NCBI RefSeq assembly: GCF_003855255.1 | Contig: NZ_CP034072.1 | Location: 6,054,989-6,118,988, forward strand | Direction of reading: 5' to 3' | Length of the DNA: 64,000 bases | Source of the DNA: Mycolicibacterium nivoides | GTDB taxonomy: Bacteria > Actinomycetota > Actinomycetes > Mycobacteriales > Mycobacteriaceae | Shown: in pieces, positions 8,443 to 17,656 of the stretch | Numbering within the stretch: position 1 is the stretch's first letter | How the letters are laid out: the number at the start of each line of letters is the position of its first letter | The notes under the pieces: generated by a model | The model's input: only the letters and a program-made list of their open reading frames with translations | Database searches by the model: none | What the model was told of the DNA's origin: nothing | Position numbers and translations under genes: made by a program

Positions 8443-9222
8443 GTGAAGATCACTGAATCCAAATCCTTTTCACTGGAGAATATTTCGGCCTTGGCTGGAT
8501 CATTATGGCGTAACCTCAGTTGGCCGGTCAGCCGGTATCGACAGGTGCGGGTTCCCCCACCCACGGCCGCCGAACCGCGTATCGGCGCTTCTCGCGCGAC
8601 GGCCCGATCAGCATCGCCGGACAGCGACTCCTACGCGGGCGGACAAATTGCGCCCAGTGAATGCGCACTGCTGGTCTTGGGCTGTCAACCCGAGATCCTC
8701 GCCTCGATACCACAGCACGACGAACTCATCGCGAAGACAAACAAGGCCGTCGATATCGTCCGTATCCACGAGGGAATCGTGGTCCATGCGCGGACGGCCT
8801 TCGACCCAATGGACTATCGGTTCCCGCCGTTGACCAACAAGGAGTTCGCGACCGTGGTGCAGGAGCACCGGCTGCAGAACGGGACTCCTGAGGCCGCGCT
8901 GCACCCGGCATTGGCCGTGCGGCCCGAAGACATCGAGTTGCGCACTACCAGGTTAGGGATCTTCTCGACCACGGATCTGGACGAGCAACTGACCAACTAC
9001 GGTGTGACGACCCTCATCGTCACCGGAAGCCACACCAGCGGTGCGGTACTGACCACCATCAGGGAGGCCGCCGACCGCGACTATCGCATCATCGTGGTCG
9101 CCGGCTGTACCGCCGACCCCGATCCTGAGGTGCACGACTTCCTACTGGAGAGAGTGCTTCCCCGCCAGGCCGAGGTGTGGACGGCCGCACAGTTGTATTC
9201 ATCACTGGCCGCAAATAAGTAA
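8443..9222 (+). CDS. Isochorismatase-fold protein without catalytic triad (probable pseudoenzyme)
   Basis: 259 residues; the first 70 are a low-homology extension and the rest follows the isochorismatase-like hydrolase fold. Aligned by eye to the family, the nucleophile-activating Asp of LLVIDMQ is Gly in LLVLGCQ, the Lys before the SAF motif is Thr (RTTRLGIF), and the catalytic Cys of TxxCV is Ala in TSGAV. The downstream Asp-rich region GCTADPDPEVHDFLLERVLP is well kept. A GTG start follows AGGGA, 55 bp after the P450 stop, so the two are likely co-transcribed. Enzymatic hydrolysis looks unlikely; a binding or structural role is inferred. Confidence 0.75.
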   Translation: MKITESKSFSLENISALAGSLWRNLSWPVSRYRQVRVPPPTAAEPRIGASRATARSASPDSDSYAGGQIAPSECALLVLGCQPEILASIPQHDELIAKTNKAVDIVRIHEGIVVHARTAFDPMDYRFPPLTNKEFATVVQEHRLQNGTPEAALHPALAVRPEDIELRTTRLGIFSTTDLDEQLTNYGVTTLIVTGSHTSGAVLTTIREAADRDYRIIVVAGCTADPDPEVHDFLLERVLPRQAEVWTAAQLYSSLAANK

Positions 9223-9229
9223 GTGGTCT

Positions 9230-9412
9230 CTCTGGACCAACGAACAGTCACCGTTTCTCAACAAACTCGATGTCAACTCGTTGCCCTCGCCGTTTGTCGA
9301 CGGTGAACGAGGCATGAGTTGGCTGACCGACCGGTTCAACCACGTACCGACGACACCCAACTGTGATGAGATCGAAGCACCACCTCCGTCCGAAGAGAGC
9401 CACACATCATGA
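9230..9412 (+). pseudogene. 3' relic of a secreted LIP-family lipase-like gene
   Basis: Starting immediately after the previous stop codon, one frame reads LWTNEQSPFLNK, then FVDGERGMSWLTDRFN and ends at TGA 9410-9412. This matches the C-terminus of the full-length lipase-like protein at 40642-41994 (LWTNEQPPFLNK, FVDGERSMAWISDRFN). No start codon or upstream lipase sequence is present, so only the last 60 codons survive. Confidence 0.85.
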
Positions 9413-10071
9413 CGCTGCAGCACTGCCGGTTGTGTCCGGGATCCTGTGCGAGCGGCGAGAATAGGCGTAGGGCTGCTTCACGGCAGTAGGGCTCTCACAA
9501 GTCGCAGTTGATGCTAACTTCCTACTCACGAAGCTGGGCCGCGGAGCTGACCTACCTTATAGGCGGCCTTCGGTGAGGGACAGGTGACGTGGCCAGGGAC
9601 TGCCCCCGGTTGGTTGGCTCCTGACCGGTGGAGGATTCGTCCTTGCTGGAAGTGGCTCTCGTTGATCACGCCCCACGTTGGCTGCATGTCGGGCGCACCG
9701 CTTGCTTTTGGGTGTGCAGCTGCGGCTATCCCACTACATCGTCTCCCCGATGACGTCGAAGGCTGAAGCCGGACCGATCATCGCGTACAGCGAGCCCGAG
9801 GGCGGATATGGCATCGCGTCGCCGACCCGTTGATGCCGGTTGCCGCCGAGCGACAGTTGGCACCTCAGCCTTTTTCGTGCTGGGGTGCGTTCGAGTCCGA
9901 CGCTTTACCTTCCAAGACGCTCGGGAGTCGGTGGTATCGGACTCGCGTCCGTAGGCGCTCATCGTTGGGCTTGCGTTTGAAACTCGCAGCTGTGGTGAGG
10001 CTACCTTCGCTGGGGTCCGCAGGGAACAGCCGCATCGCTGATCCTGCCGTCGGCCAATTACCATGTGTTTC
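9413..10071. other. Intergenic stretch with no recognisable gene
   Basis: About 660 bp between the lipase relic and the LacI regulator. Only short frames with no family resemblance are present, and no ribosome-binding site stands out. It could be eroded coding sequence, but nothing identifiable remains. The lacI promoter should lie in its right-hand part. Confidence 0.5.
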
Positions 10072-11100
10072 ATGGGCACCCTCGATGACGTGGCGCGCGC
10101 GGCGGGGGTCTCGAAGTCAGTCGCCTCCCGCGCCCTGACGGGCGATGCCAAAGCGCGTATGAGCGACGCCACCCGCGCCCGGATCCTAGCGGCCGCCGCA
10201 GAGCTCGACTACGTGCCGAATGCCCGCGCTCGTGCCCTCCGTCAGTCTCGCTCCGGCGCAATCGGTCTGATTGTTCCCGACGTCAACAACGCAGTGTTTG
10301 CCGACATGCTGGCGGGCGTACACGACGCGACCACACGGCACGGCACCGATGTGCTGCTCGGCCAGGTGGACCCGCCGCCAGAAGGAGCCCAACAGCTGTC
10401 CCGTCTGGTGCGAGAAGGCCGGGTCGACGGACTGCTGATTCAGCGCCGGGAGGATTTCGACAACACCATGCTGGCCGCGGTGCTGCGCGACGATGTGCCT
10501 GCGATCACCGTCAACTCCCGGCTACTGGGCAGAGTCGGATCGGTGATCCTTGAGGATGAGCGCGGAGCGGCACTGGCCACGCAACACCTGATCGGGCTGG
10601 GGCACCGGCGAATCGCGTTCATTTCCGGCACTCATACGCATGACACGGCACAACGGCGCAAGAGCGGCTACCGGCGTGCAATGGCCGATGCCGGCCTCAC
10701 ACCGGAACCTAGCTGGATGATCGACGCCGGGTGGGAATCCGATGCGGGCGCGCAGGCGCTCGACACGCTCCATCGCGACGTCGAGTTGGGAAAGCCAGGC
10801 GGCCCCACTGCCGTTGTCGTCGCCAGCGTCAACGCTGCCGTCGGCGCCCTGTTCACCGCGCTGCGGCTCGGCCTGGGGGTGCCCGACGAGCTGTCGATCG
10901 TCGGTATCAACACGACGTGGGTCTCCAACACGGTCTATCCGGCGATCACCACGGTGAAGCTGCCACTGCACCGGCTCGGACAAGTCGCAGCCACGATGCT
11001 GCTGGACCACCTGGCAGGCGCCGAGCTCGCCGATCTGGTGATCGAAGATCCCGCACCCGAATTGGTGATCAAAGAGACGACGGCCCCTCCGAGTGCATGA
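10072..11100 (+). CDS. LacI-family transcriptional regulator
   Basis: 342 residues. The N-terminal helix-turn-helix and hinge read TLDDVARAAGVSKSVASRAL and YVPNARARALRQ, followed by a periplasmic-binding-protein-like effector domain starting at GAIGLIVPDVNNAVFADML. It is convergent with the enoyl-CoA hydratase gene. It is the only regulator of the 10-20 kb cluster, and palindromes with central CG typical of LacI operators lie in both promoter regions of that cluster, so local repression relieved by the substrate or an intermediate is likely. ATG 10072 fits homology; ATG 10063 is also in frame. Confidence 0.93.
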   Translation: MGTLDDVARAAGVSKSVASRALTGDAKARMSDATRARILAAAAELDYVPNARARALRQSRSGAIGLIVPDVNNAVFADMLAGVHDATTRHGTDVLLGQVDPPPEGAQQLSRLVREGRVDGLLIQRREDFDNTMLAAVLRDDVPAITVNSRLLGRVGSVILEDERGAALATQHLIGLGHRRIAFISGTHTHDTAQRRKSGYRRAMADAGLTPEPSWMIDAGWESDAGAQALDTLHRDVELGKPGGPTAVVVASVNAAVGALFTALRLGLGVPDELSIVGINTTWVSNTVYPAITTVKLPLHRLGQVAATMLLDHLAGAELADLVIEDPAPELVIKETTAPPSA

Positions 11101-11117
11101 CTGGGGGCAGGACGCTC

Positions 11118-11897
11118 TCAGCGTCGGAAGTCGGCGGGACGTTTCTGCACGAAGGCCTCCACCCCTTCGACACCATCGGCGGAGGTGAACAACTCCATCA
11201 GCGTGGCGCGTTCGTCGCTGTAGGCCAGCGCGCGCTCCGCACCCGATACAAGTTCTTTGGTGGCAGCCAGCGCCGAGGCCGATGAGTCGGCAAGAACCGC
11301 AGCCCATTCGAGTGCACGCTCCAAGCTGGTGCCCGCCGCAACCACCTCGTTCACCAGACCGAGTTCGTGGGCCTCGGCTGCCTTGAGCCGCTGTTGAAAC
11401 ATGATCAACTGCTTGGCTTTACGACCGCCGACTTGGGCGGCCAACCGCTGTGTTCCGCCCCAACCGGGGATCAATCCCAACGACACTTCGGGAAGCCCTA
11501 GCTTGGCCGTCTCACCCGCCACCACGAGGTCGGCGGCCAGCGCGACCTCGAATCCACCACCGAGGGCCATCCCTTCGACCGCCGCGATGACGGGGACGGG
11601 AACTGCGGCGATGGTTTCGATCAGGACACCCGCAGAGCGGGTGAGTTCGCCGATCTCGCCTAGGTCCCTACTCCCATACACCGAGATGTCCGCTCCGGCA
11701 CAGAAGAAGGATCCACCGCTGAGCACTACCACCCGGGTGCCGGCCGGGCGCCCGTCGATCGTCCTGGTCAGCGATCGGACCATGTCGAGGTCGAAGGCGT
11801 TTCGCTTTTTCGGACGGTTCAACACCACGTGCAGTACGCCCTCGCTGGTCTCCGGGTCGACGCTCACCGATCCCCCGGTCGTCAGTGTCTCGGTCAT
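11118..11897 (-). CDS. Enoyl-CoA hydratase/isomerase (crotonase family)
   Basis: 259 residues, usual crotonase length. The oxyanion-hole stretch CAGADI and the two catalytic acids are present: Glu in ALGGGFEVALAADL and Glu in GLPEVSLGLIPGWGGTQRL. It should hydrate an enoyl-CoA made from a substrate activated by the adjacent class III CoA-transferase. The ATG and the stop of the CoA-transferase share one base (TGATG), so the two are translationally coupled. Confidence 0.92.
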   Translation of the reverse strand: MTETLTTGGSVSVDPETSEGVLHVVLNRPKKRNAFDLDMVRSLTRTIDGRPAGTRVVVLSGGSFFCAGADISVYGSRDLGEIGELTRSAGVLIETIAAVPVPVIAAVEGMALGGGFEVALAADLVVAGETAKLGLPEVSLGLIPGWGGTQRLAAQVGGRKAKQLIMFQQRLKAAEAHELGLVNEVVAAGTSLERALEWAAVLADSSASALAATKELVSGAERALAYSDERATLMELFTSADGVEGVEAFVQKRPADFRR

Positions 11898-13069
11898 CAG
11901 TTACCCACCTTTGCTTGAAGTCGATCGATATCTTCTGTGTCGTAGCCCAATTCAGTCAGGACAGTCCGGTTGGAGCTGCCCAGGTCCGGCGGCAGGTTGC
12001 GCACCCCCGGGCGCTGTCCGTCATAGAGCACCGGGTGTCCGAGGAGCTTGACGGCACCCGCCGTCGGATGGTTGATCTCGATTACCGACCGGTTGTGCTG
12101 CACCTGGGGGTCCTCGACGATGTCGGCGTAGGTGTTCACCGGCGCGAACCAGACCTTGGCTTCTGCGAACACCGCACTCCATTCGTCAGTGGTTCGTTGC
12201 CCCATGTGCTTGGCCACCCGCTCGTTGACGTCCTCGCGCCGTTCGTAGGACAAGTCCTCGCCGACGCTGAGGAACCAGTCGTCCTCGAAGACGGCAGCGA
12301 GCACAGCCAACGCATTGAGCGACAGGGTGAGGTGGCCGTCGGCGGTGGCAAAAACGCCGTACGGCGCTTTGTAATACGGCGAGGACACGCCGCTGTTGCT
12401 ACGCCGACCGATGTACCCGTTCAGGAAGTAGGACAGCGGTTCGACCTGGAGATCGAGCGCGGCGCTGAGCAGATTGCTCTCCACCCGAGCACCCCGTCCG
12501 GTGCGTTCTCGGCCATGCAGTGCCGCCAGGATCCCGAACGCCCCCAACACCGCGCCGTGCTGATCGACGATCGATGCGCCGACCGGCGTCGGTGGGCCAT
12601 CGGCGGCACCGGTCGCTGCAGCAATTCCCGACAGCGACTGCAGCAGGACGTCCTGCCCCGGCCGGTCCTTGTAGGGGCCGTCGCTGCCGTAGCCCGACAG
12701 CGAGCAGTACACCAACCGGGAGTTGCGGTGGCGCAGCCGTTCCCAGCCCAAGCCGAGCCGTTCCATCACGCCGGGGCGGAAGCTCTCGATTAGTACGTCC
12801 GCGTCATCGAGCAGTCGGAGCATCACGTCCACCCACTCGGGGTCCTTTAGATCCACCACCAGACTGCTGACGTTTCGGTTGCCCAGAAGGAAGAAGACGC
12901 TCTCCCCGTTGAGGTAGGCATCGGGGCCCGACCACGTGCGCTCGAACGCACCCGCCGGCGGCTCGACTTTCACCACCTGCGCGCCCAGATCTGCGAGCAG
13001 CTGCGTGGCTGATGGGCCTTGCAGGAAATGCGTGAAGCTAACGACGCGAATCCCGTCGAGCATGGCCAT
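11897..13069 (-). CDS. Class III CoA-transferase (CaiB/BaiF family)
   Basis: 390 residues, full family length. It begins MAMLDGIRVVSFTHFLQGPSA and contains LADLGAQVVKVEPP, LLDDADVLIESFRPGVMERL and GYGSDGPYKDRPGQD, whose last Asp is the expected acyl-carrier aspartate. It moves CoA between acids without ATP. ATG 13069 is preferred over an upstream in-frame ATG because AGGAGG lies at ideal distance. It forms a two-gene operon with the hydratase, divergent from the MHS transporter and preceded by two palindromic operators. Confidence 0.93.
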   Translation of the reverse strand: MAMLDGIRVVSFTHFLQGPSATQLLADLGAQVVKVEPPAGAFERTWSGPDAYLNGESVFFLLGNRNVSSLVVDLKDPEWVDVMLRLLDDADVLIESFRPGVMERLGLGWERLRHRNSRLVYCSLSGYGSDGPYKDRPGQDVLLQSLSGIAAATGAADGPPTPVGASIVDQHGAVLGAFGILAALHGRERTGRGARVESNLLSAALDLQVEPLSYFLNGYIGRRSNSGVSSPYYKAPYGVFATADGHLTLSLNALAVLAAVFEDDWFLSVGEDLSYERREDVNERVAKHMGQRTTDEWSAVFAEAKVWFAPVNTYADIVEDPQVQHNRSVIEINHPTAGAVKLLGHPVLYDGQRPGVRNLPPDLGSSNRTVLTELGYDTEDIDRLQAKVGN

Positions 13070-13138
13070 CGGTGCCTCCTTCGATCGGATCCCAGCGGGC
13101 TGGCGCACTTCGCTACCCGACCCATTCAACCAAGTTGA

Positions 13139-13172
13139 ACAATCGATTGTCCATACTTAGCGCAATCGATTG
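13139..13172. promoter_or_regulatory. Paired LacI-type operators between CoA-transferase and transporter genes
   Basis: ACAATCGATTGT (13139-13150) and CAATCGATTG (13163-13172) are perfect palindromes with central CG, the form favoured by LacI-family repressors. Their centres are 23 bp apart, about two helical turns, in the divergent promoter region. Two close variants occur upstream of the ABC transporter. Confidence 0.75.
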
Positions 13173-13270
13173 TTATCTTTGTTTTTCCTGTGCTTCACTG
13201 TGGCGGCCGTGATCTGGGACACAGGTCGCGGCCACCCCACCCACCCGATGCGCACCGACAAGGAGTCACC

Positions 13271-14647
13271 GTGGTCGACTCATCGCCCCAGCAATCTCAG
13301 GCCGCCAGTCCGCACACCAGCGACCCGCCCACGAGCAAGCTGCGAAAAGTGGTCGCAGCATCCATGGCCGGTACCGTCATCGAGTGGTATGAGTTCTTGC
13401 TGTACTCGGCGGCCTCGGCCCTGGTCTTCGGCACCCTGTTCTTCCCGAAGACCGACAACGCACTCGACGGCGTCATCAACGCACTGCTCATTTATGCCGT
13501 CGGCTTCCTCGCCCGCCCGCTCGGCGGCCTCGTCTTCGGCTACTTCGGTGACCGCGTGGGACGCAAGAAGCTGCTCCAGGTGAGCCTGCTCCTGGTCGGC
13601 GCCTCGACGTTCTCTATCGGCTGCATCCCCGGCTACGCCAGCATCGGATTAGCCGCTCCCCTGCTCCTGGTCCTGATGCGGTTCATCCAAGGCGTCGGCG
13701 TCGGCGGCGAATGGGGCGGCGCAGTGCTACTTGTCGCCGAACACAGCCCGAACAAGAGCCGCGCCTTCTGGACCAGCTGGCCGCAGGCCGCCCTTCCCCT
13801 CGGCAATTTTGTTGCGACACTTGCCCTCACCGGCCTGGCATTCGCCATGACCGAGGACGCCTTCCTGGCCTATGGCTGGCGTATCGCATTCTGGTTGTCG
13901 GCCGTGATCGTGATCGTCGGTTACTACATCCGGACCCGCGTGGACGAAGCGCCGCTGTTCCTGGAAGCGCGCGAGGCGGCTGAGAAGACCAACGAGCCCA
14001 CACCCTCTGCGCTGCAAGTCATCAGGGCCTATCCCCGCCAGGTGTTGATCGCCATGGGCGCCCGGGTGGCGGAAAACATCATGTACCAGATGGTGGTCAC
14101 ATTCTCAATTACGTATCTGGCCTTCACGATCGGAGCCACCGCCACCGAGATCCTGGTCCTCATCCTCGGTGCGCATGCCATCCACTTCGTCGTGGTGCCC
14201 TTATACGGCAGACTCGCCGACACCTGGGGCCGCAAACCGGTGTTCCTGCTGGGATCCGTGCTCGCCACCGGCTGGGGATTTGTCGGCTTTCCGTTGCTAT
14301 CCACCGGCAACAGCTTGCTCATCTTTCTCGGCATCACGCTCGGCCTTCTGATCCACGGCCTGATGTACGCCCCACAACCGGCGCTGATGGCCGAGATGTT
14401 CCCCACCCGGATGCGCTACACCGGCATCTCGCTGGGTTACCAAGTCACCTCGATCTTCGCCGGATCACTCGCTCCTTTCATCAGCACCTCGCTGCTGCGT
14501 TCACATGAATCGTGGGTGCCGGTCGCCTGCTACCTCGCGGTGGCAGCAGTGGTCTCAACCGTGTCGGTGAGTTTCCTGAAGGAGACCAAGGGCATCGACC
14601 TGGCCGACATCGGCGCCACTACCCCGAGACTTCAGGCAGCCTCATGA
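13271..14647 (+). CDS. MHS-family MFS transporter
   Basis: 458 residues with 12 predicted membrane spans. The family marks are TVIEWYEFLLYSAAS in helix 1, the loop GYFGDRVGRKKLL, and GVGVGGEWGGA in helix 4, as in shikimate, proline and dicarboxylate:proton symporters. GTG 13271 is chosen because AGGAG lies 5 bp upstream. As first gene of the rightward unit it probably imports the acid or amide handled by the cluster; the substrate itself cannot be told. Confidence 0.92.
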   Translation: MVDSSPQQSQAASPHTSDPPTSKLRKVVAASMAGTVIEWYEFLLYSAASALVFGTLFFPKTDNALDGVINALLIYAVGFLARPLGGLVFGYFGDRVGRKKLLQVSLLLVGASTFSIGCIPGYASIGLAAPLLLVLMRFIQGVGVGGEWGGAVLLVAEHSPNKSRAFWTSWPQAALPLGNFVATLALTGLAFAMTEDAFLAYGWRIAFWLSAVIVIVGYYIRTRVDEAPLFLEAREAAEKTNEPTPSALQVIRAYPRQVLIAMGARVAENIMYQMVVTFSITYLAFTIGATATEILVLILGAHAIHFVVVPLYGRLADTWGRKPVFLLGSVLATGWGFVGFPLLSTGNSLLIFLGITLGLLIHGLMYAPQPALMAEMFPTRMRYTGISLGYQVTSIFAGSLAPFISTSLLRSHESWVPVACYLAVAAVVSTVSVSFLKETKGIDLADIGATTPRLQAAS

Positions 14648-14722
14648 CGCCGACGGTCGGGCAGAACCACCGTCACTGGCCGACGGAGTGGCCGGAAGAT
14701 CCACCTTCGCGCACGATTCCCT

Positions 14723-14769
14723 GGACAACCGATTGTCCGGCGCGATACCGAATCTTGCCCAATCGGTTG
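14723..14769. promoter_or_regulatory. Paired LacI-type operators before the ABC transporter
   Basis: GGACAACCGATTGTCC (14723-14738) and CAATCGGTTG (14760-14769) are near-palindromes of the same CAAYCGRTTG type as the pair at 13139-13172, centres 34 bp apart. They lie in the 316-bp gap between the MHS transporter and the ABC ATPase; the rest of that gap shows no gene. A second promoter for the ABC-amidase-formamidase unit is inferred. Confidence 0.65.
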
Positions 14770-14963
14770 CTCAACGTGTAAGGGTGTGCTTCGCTAGGTG
14801 GACCACCGGGCGTGAACGCCCGATTTTTTCTCCGGCCCCCGCATTGCTGCGAGGCCTGCAACTGCCGACCCAAGACATTCGAGAATGGGATCAGTCACCA
14901 CATGAGTGATATATCAGTTATCGATCGGTTTGCCGTTCCCTCACAGTTACAGGGTCTGCGGCG

Positions 14964-15743
14964 ATGACCCGCAGACTGGAAGTCGTCGGGATCGACAAGG
15001 AATACACCACGTCCCACGGTGTCACCCGCGTACTGCGGGGGCTGACTCTGCACGCGGACCGCGGCGAGTTTGTCTCAATCGTCGGCCCGAGCGGATGCGG
15101 CAAGTCGACTCTGTTCAACATCATCACCGGGCTGGTGGCGCCCACCGCGGGGTCGATCCGGGTGAACGGGGTCGACGTCACCGGCACCACCTCGGAACAT
15201 ATCGGTTACGTCCTGCAGAAAGACCTCCTGTTCCCGTGGCGGACGGTTCTGGAGAACGTCATCCTCGGACTAGAGGTGCGTGGCACGCGCAAGAAGGAAG
15301 CACGCGAACGCGCCCGACAACTCTTCGCGGCCTACAAGCTGGAGGGCTACGAGGACAACTACCCCGCCGATCTCTCTGGGGGGATGCGCCAGCGGGCGGC
15401 ACTCATGCGCACCATGGTGACCGATCCGGACATCATCCTGATGGACGAAGCGTACAAGGCACTCGACTACCCCCTCAAGATCGCGCTGGAGGGCGAGCTG
15501 CTCGAAACCGCCAGAGCCACAGGAAAAACCGTTGTCGCTGTCACCCACGACATCGAGGAGGCGGTCACGATGTCGGACCGCGTGTACATCCTCAAAGCCC
15601 ATCCCGGGGAGATCGTCGACGAACTCGACGTCGTTCTCGGCACCACGAGCACCGATATCAACGAGCGGCGGCTGGCGCCCCGATTCAACGAGTTCTACGA
15701 AAAGATCTGGCGCGGAATCGGGCAGTCGGTGGACGTCGCATGA
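14964..15743 (+). CDS. ABC transporter ATP-binding protein (nitrate/sulfonate/taurine type)
   Basis: 259 residues. Walker A is GPSGCGKST (near residue 41), the Q-loop region is YVLQKDLLFPW, the signature is LSGGMRQR, Walker B is IILMDEAYKALDY and the switch His is in VTHD. It resembles SsuB/TauB-type ATPases, but the residues after the catalytic Glu (AYKALDY rather than PFGALDA) are unusual. It energises the permease and binding protein encoded next, with which it forms one operon. Confidence 0.92.
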   Translation: MTRRLEVVGIDKEYTTSHGVTRVLRGLTLHADRGEFVSIVGPSGCGKSTLFNIITGLVAPTAGSIRVNGVDVTGTTSEHIGYVLQKDLLFPWRTVLENVILGLEVRGTRKKEARERARQLFAAYKLEGYEDNYPADLSGGMRQRAALMRTMVTDPDIILMDEAYKALDYPLKIALEGELLETARATGKTVVAVTHDIEEAVTMSDRVYILKAHPGEIVDELDVVLGTTSTDINERRLAPRFNEFYEKIWRGIGQSVDVA

Positions 15744-15786
15744 AACCCGTCGTCCCCACATTTTCTCACCTCACCAAGGAGGACAG

Positions 15787-16617
15787 ATGACGACCGTACT
15801 TGCCGAGCCGTCGGCCACCCCCACACGGCGGATCCGGACGGCCACCGTATCGCCGCGCCGCCGCCGGCGGATCATCCTGCACACCATGCAGGTCCTGATC
15901 GTCGTAACAGCCTTGTCCGCATGGGAATTCGGCGCCCGCAGCGGTGCCATCAGCTCGTTCCTCTTCGGCAGCCCCAGCGCGGTTTGGAACGTACTGCAGA
16001 CCCGCGCGACCTCCGGTGCGCTATGGTCCGACATCGGCGTCACCAGCATGGAGGTCCTCTTCGGATTCTTGATCGGCGCCGTCGGCGGATCCGCTCTCGG
16101 CCTGCTGCTGTGGTACTCGCAATTCATCGCGGATCTGACGTCACCGTTCATCGCAGCCATCGGGTCGATCCCGGTCCTGGCGGTCGCCCCGTTGACAATC
16201 ATCTGGTTCGGCACCGAGATGACGTCCAAGGTCGTGATCGTCGCGTTCTCGTGTGTGGTCGTGTCACTGACCACTTCCTACCGTGGCGCCCGACGCACCG
16301 ATCCCGACCTGGTCAACCTGATGAAGTCGTTCGGTGCCTCCCGCTCCCAGATCTTCCGCAAACTCGTTGTGCCGTCTGCGATGACGTGGGTGGTGTCGGG
16401 GTTGAAGCTCAACATCGGCTTCGCACTCGTCGGCGCCATCGTCGGCGAATACATCAGCTCCGAGGCCGGCGTGGGCCACATGATCCTGCTCGGCAGCTCC
16501 AATTTCACCATCAGCCTCGTCATTGCCGGCATCGCCATCGTCATGGTCATGGTGTTGGTTTTCAACCTCCTCGTCGGCGCACTCGAGCGCTTCCTCGGTC
16601 AGTGGGAAAGGTCATGA
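15787..16617 (+). CDS. ABC transporter permease (SsuC/TauC type)
   Basis: 276 residues with about six membrane helices after a basic cytoplasmic N-terminus. The EAA loop that docks the ATPase reads SFGASRSQIFRKLVVPSAM. A strong AGGAGG lies 4 bp before ATG 15787. The stop overlaps the start of the binding-protein gene. Substrate class for such permeases includes sulfonates, nitrate, pyrimidines and other small organics. Confidence 0.93.
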   Translation: MTTVLAEPSATPTRRIRTATVSPRRRRRIILHTMQVLIVVTALSAWEFGARSGAISSFLFGSPSAVWNVLQTRATSGALWSDIGVTSMEVLFGFLIGAVGGSALGLLLWYSQFIADLTSPFIAAIGSIPVLAVAPLTIIWFGTEMTSKVVIVAFSCVVVSLTTSYRGARRTDPDLVNLMKSFGASRSQIFRKLVVPSAMTWVVSGLKLNIGFALVGAIVGEYISSEAGVGHMILLGSSNFTISLVIAGIAIVMVMVLVFNLLVGALERFLGQWERS

Positions 16618-17654
16618 TCATGAAAGCCCGAAAGCTACTCCGCCAGTTGATAGTTGCTGGCGCCTCGACAACGGTCTTGGTCGCCACGGCCTGCGGCAGC
16701 GAACCGGCCCAGTCTGCGGACGGCACCGCCACGGTCCGAATCAGCCAGGCCTTCCAGTCACTGCTCTACCTGCCGCTCTACGTCGCGAAAGAGAACGGCT
16801 ACTTCCAGGAGCAGGGTGTGACCGTCGATATCGCCACCGGCGGCGGTGGCACCCAGTCCTGGACCGCGGTGCTAGGCGGATCCGCCGACTTCTCCATCCA
16901 GGACCCAGTCTTCGTGCCGAAGTCACACGAGAACAGCGGCCCTGGTGTGGTGGTCGCCGCCATCCAGAATGCTCCGTCGGTGTTCGTCATCGGCCGCGGC
17001 GGCGCCGGCGACACCCTGAACGATCCGTCGGTGTTCGAGGGCAAAAAGGTGGTGGTGAGTCCGGAACCTGATACCAGCTGGGCATTCATGAAATACCTGA
17101 TCGACCAGAAGGACTTGAAAGACGTCACCATGGTCAACGTCACTCTCGGCAGTGAACTGGCCGCGGTGGCAGGCGGGCAGGCCGACCTGGCACTGTCCTT
17201 CGAGCCCACCGTCAGCCAGGCAGTGGTGGACCAGGGCCTTGAGGTGGTCTACTCCTTTCCCGCCAATCCAGACTGGTACCCCTTCGCCTTCTCCAGCCTG
17301 ACCACTACGGAGAAGTACCTGCAGGACAACCCTGAATCCGCCCAGGGGGTGGTCACCGCGATCGCCAAGGCGTCGAGGTTCATCTACGCCGACCCCGCGA
17401 CCACCATCGACATCGCCGCCAAGTACTTCCCCGATCTGTCTCGCGAGGTGGTCGCGGCCGCCGTCGAACGGGAGATAGCCGCCAAGGGGTACGCCGAGGA
17501 CGTCACGGTGACCAAGGAGTCCTGGGATCACAACATGGAAATCTCGTTGTTCACGAAGAACATTGCGGCCTACCCCTCAGAGGCCACGTCGTATGAGAAC
17601 AACGTCGACACCGAACTGGCAACCCGCGCCCGCAGCGCCCTCAAGGAAGGCTGA
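16614..17654 (+). CDS. ABC transporter substrate-binding lipoprotein (NMT1/SsuA-like)
   Basis: 346 residues with a lipoprotein signal: basic N-terminus, hydrophobic core and lipobox VATAC, so the mature protein is anchored outside the membrane at Cys27. The fold marks are SLLYLPLYVAKENGYFQEQG and GGGGTQSWTAVLGGSADF, as in SsuA/TauA/ThiY-like proteins. ATG 16614 overlaps the permease stop (ATGA); ATG 16620 is the alternative. Its ligand is likely the substrate of the amidase or formamidase that follow. Confidence 0.9.
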   Translation: MIMKARKLLRQLIVAGASTTVLVATACGSEPAQSADGTATVRISQAFQSLLYLPLYVAKENGYFQEQGVTVDIATGGGGTQSWTAVLGGSADFSIQDPVFVPKSHENSGPGVVVAAIQNAPSVFVIGRGGAGDTLNDPSVFEGKKVVVSPEPDTSWAFMKYLIDQKDLKDVTMVNVTLGSELAAVAGGQADLALSFEPTVSQAVVDQGLEVVYSFPANPDWYPFAFSSLTTTEKYLQDNPESAQGVVTAIAKASRFIYADPATTIDIAAKYFPDLSREVVAAAVEREIAAKGYAEDVTVTKESWDHNMEISLFTKNIAAYPSEATSYENNVDTELATRARSALKEG

Positions 17655-17656
17655 AC

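Noticed and set aside
9413..10071. Suspected insertion-sequence remnant
   Set aside because: Short frames were read for transposase motifs, and none (DDE triad, HTH, Cys-rich ISL3-type head) could be supported; no terminal inverted repeats were found.
11111..11125. GACGCT-CTC-AGCGTC as terminator between lacI and the enoyl-CoA hydratase gene
   Set aside because: Only six base pairs, mostly overlapping the hydratase stop; too weak to call.
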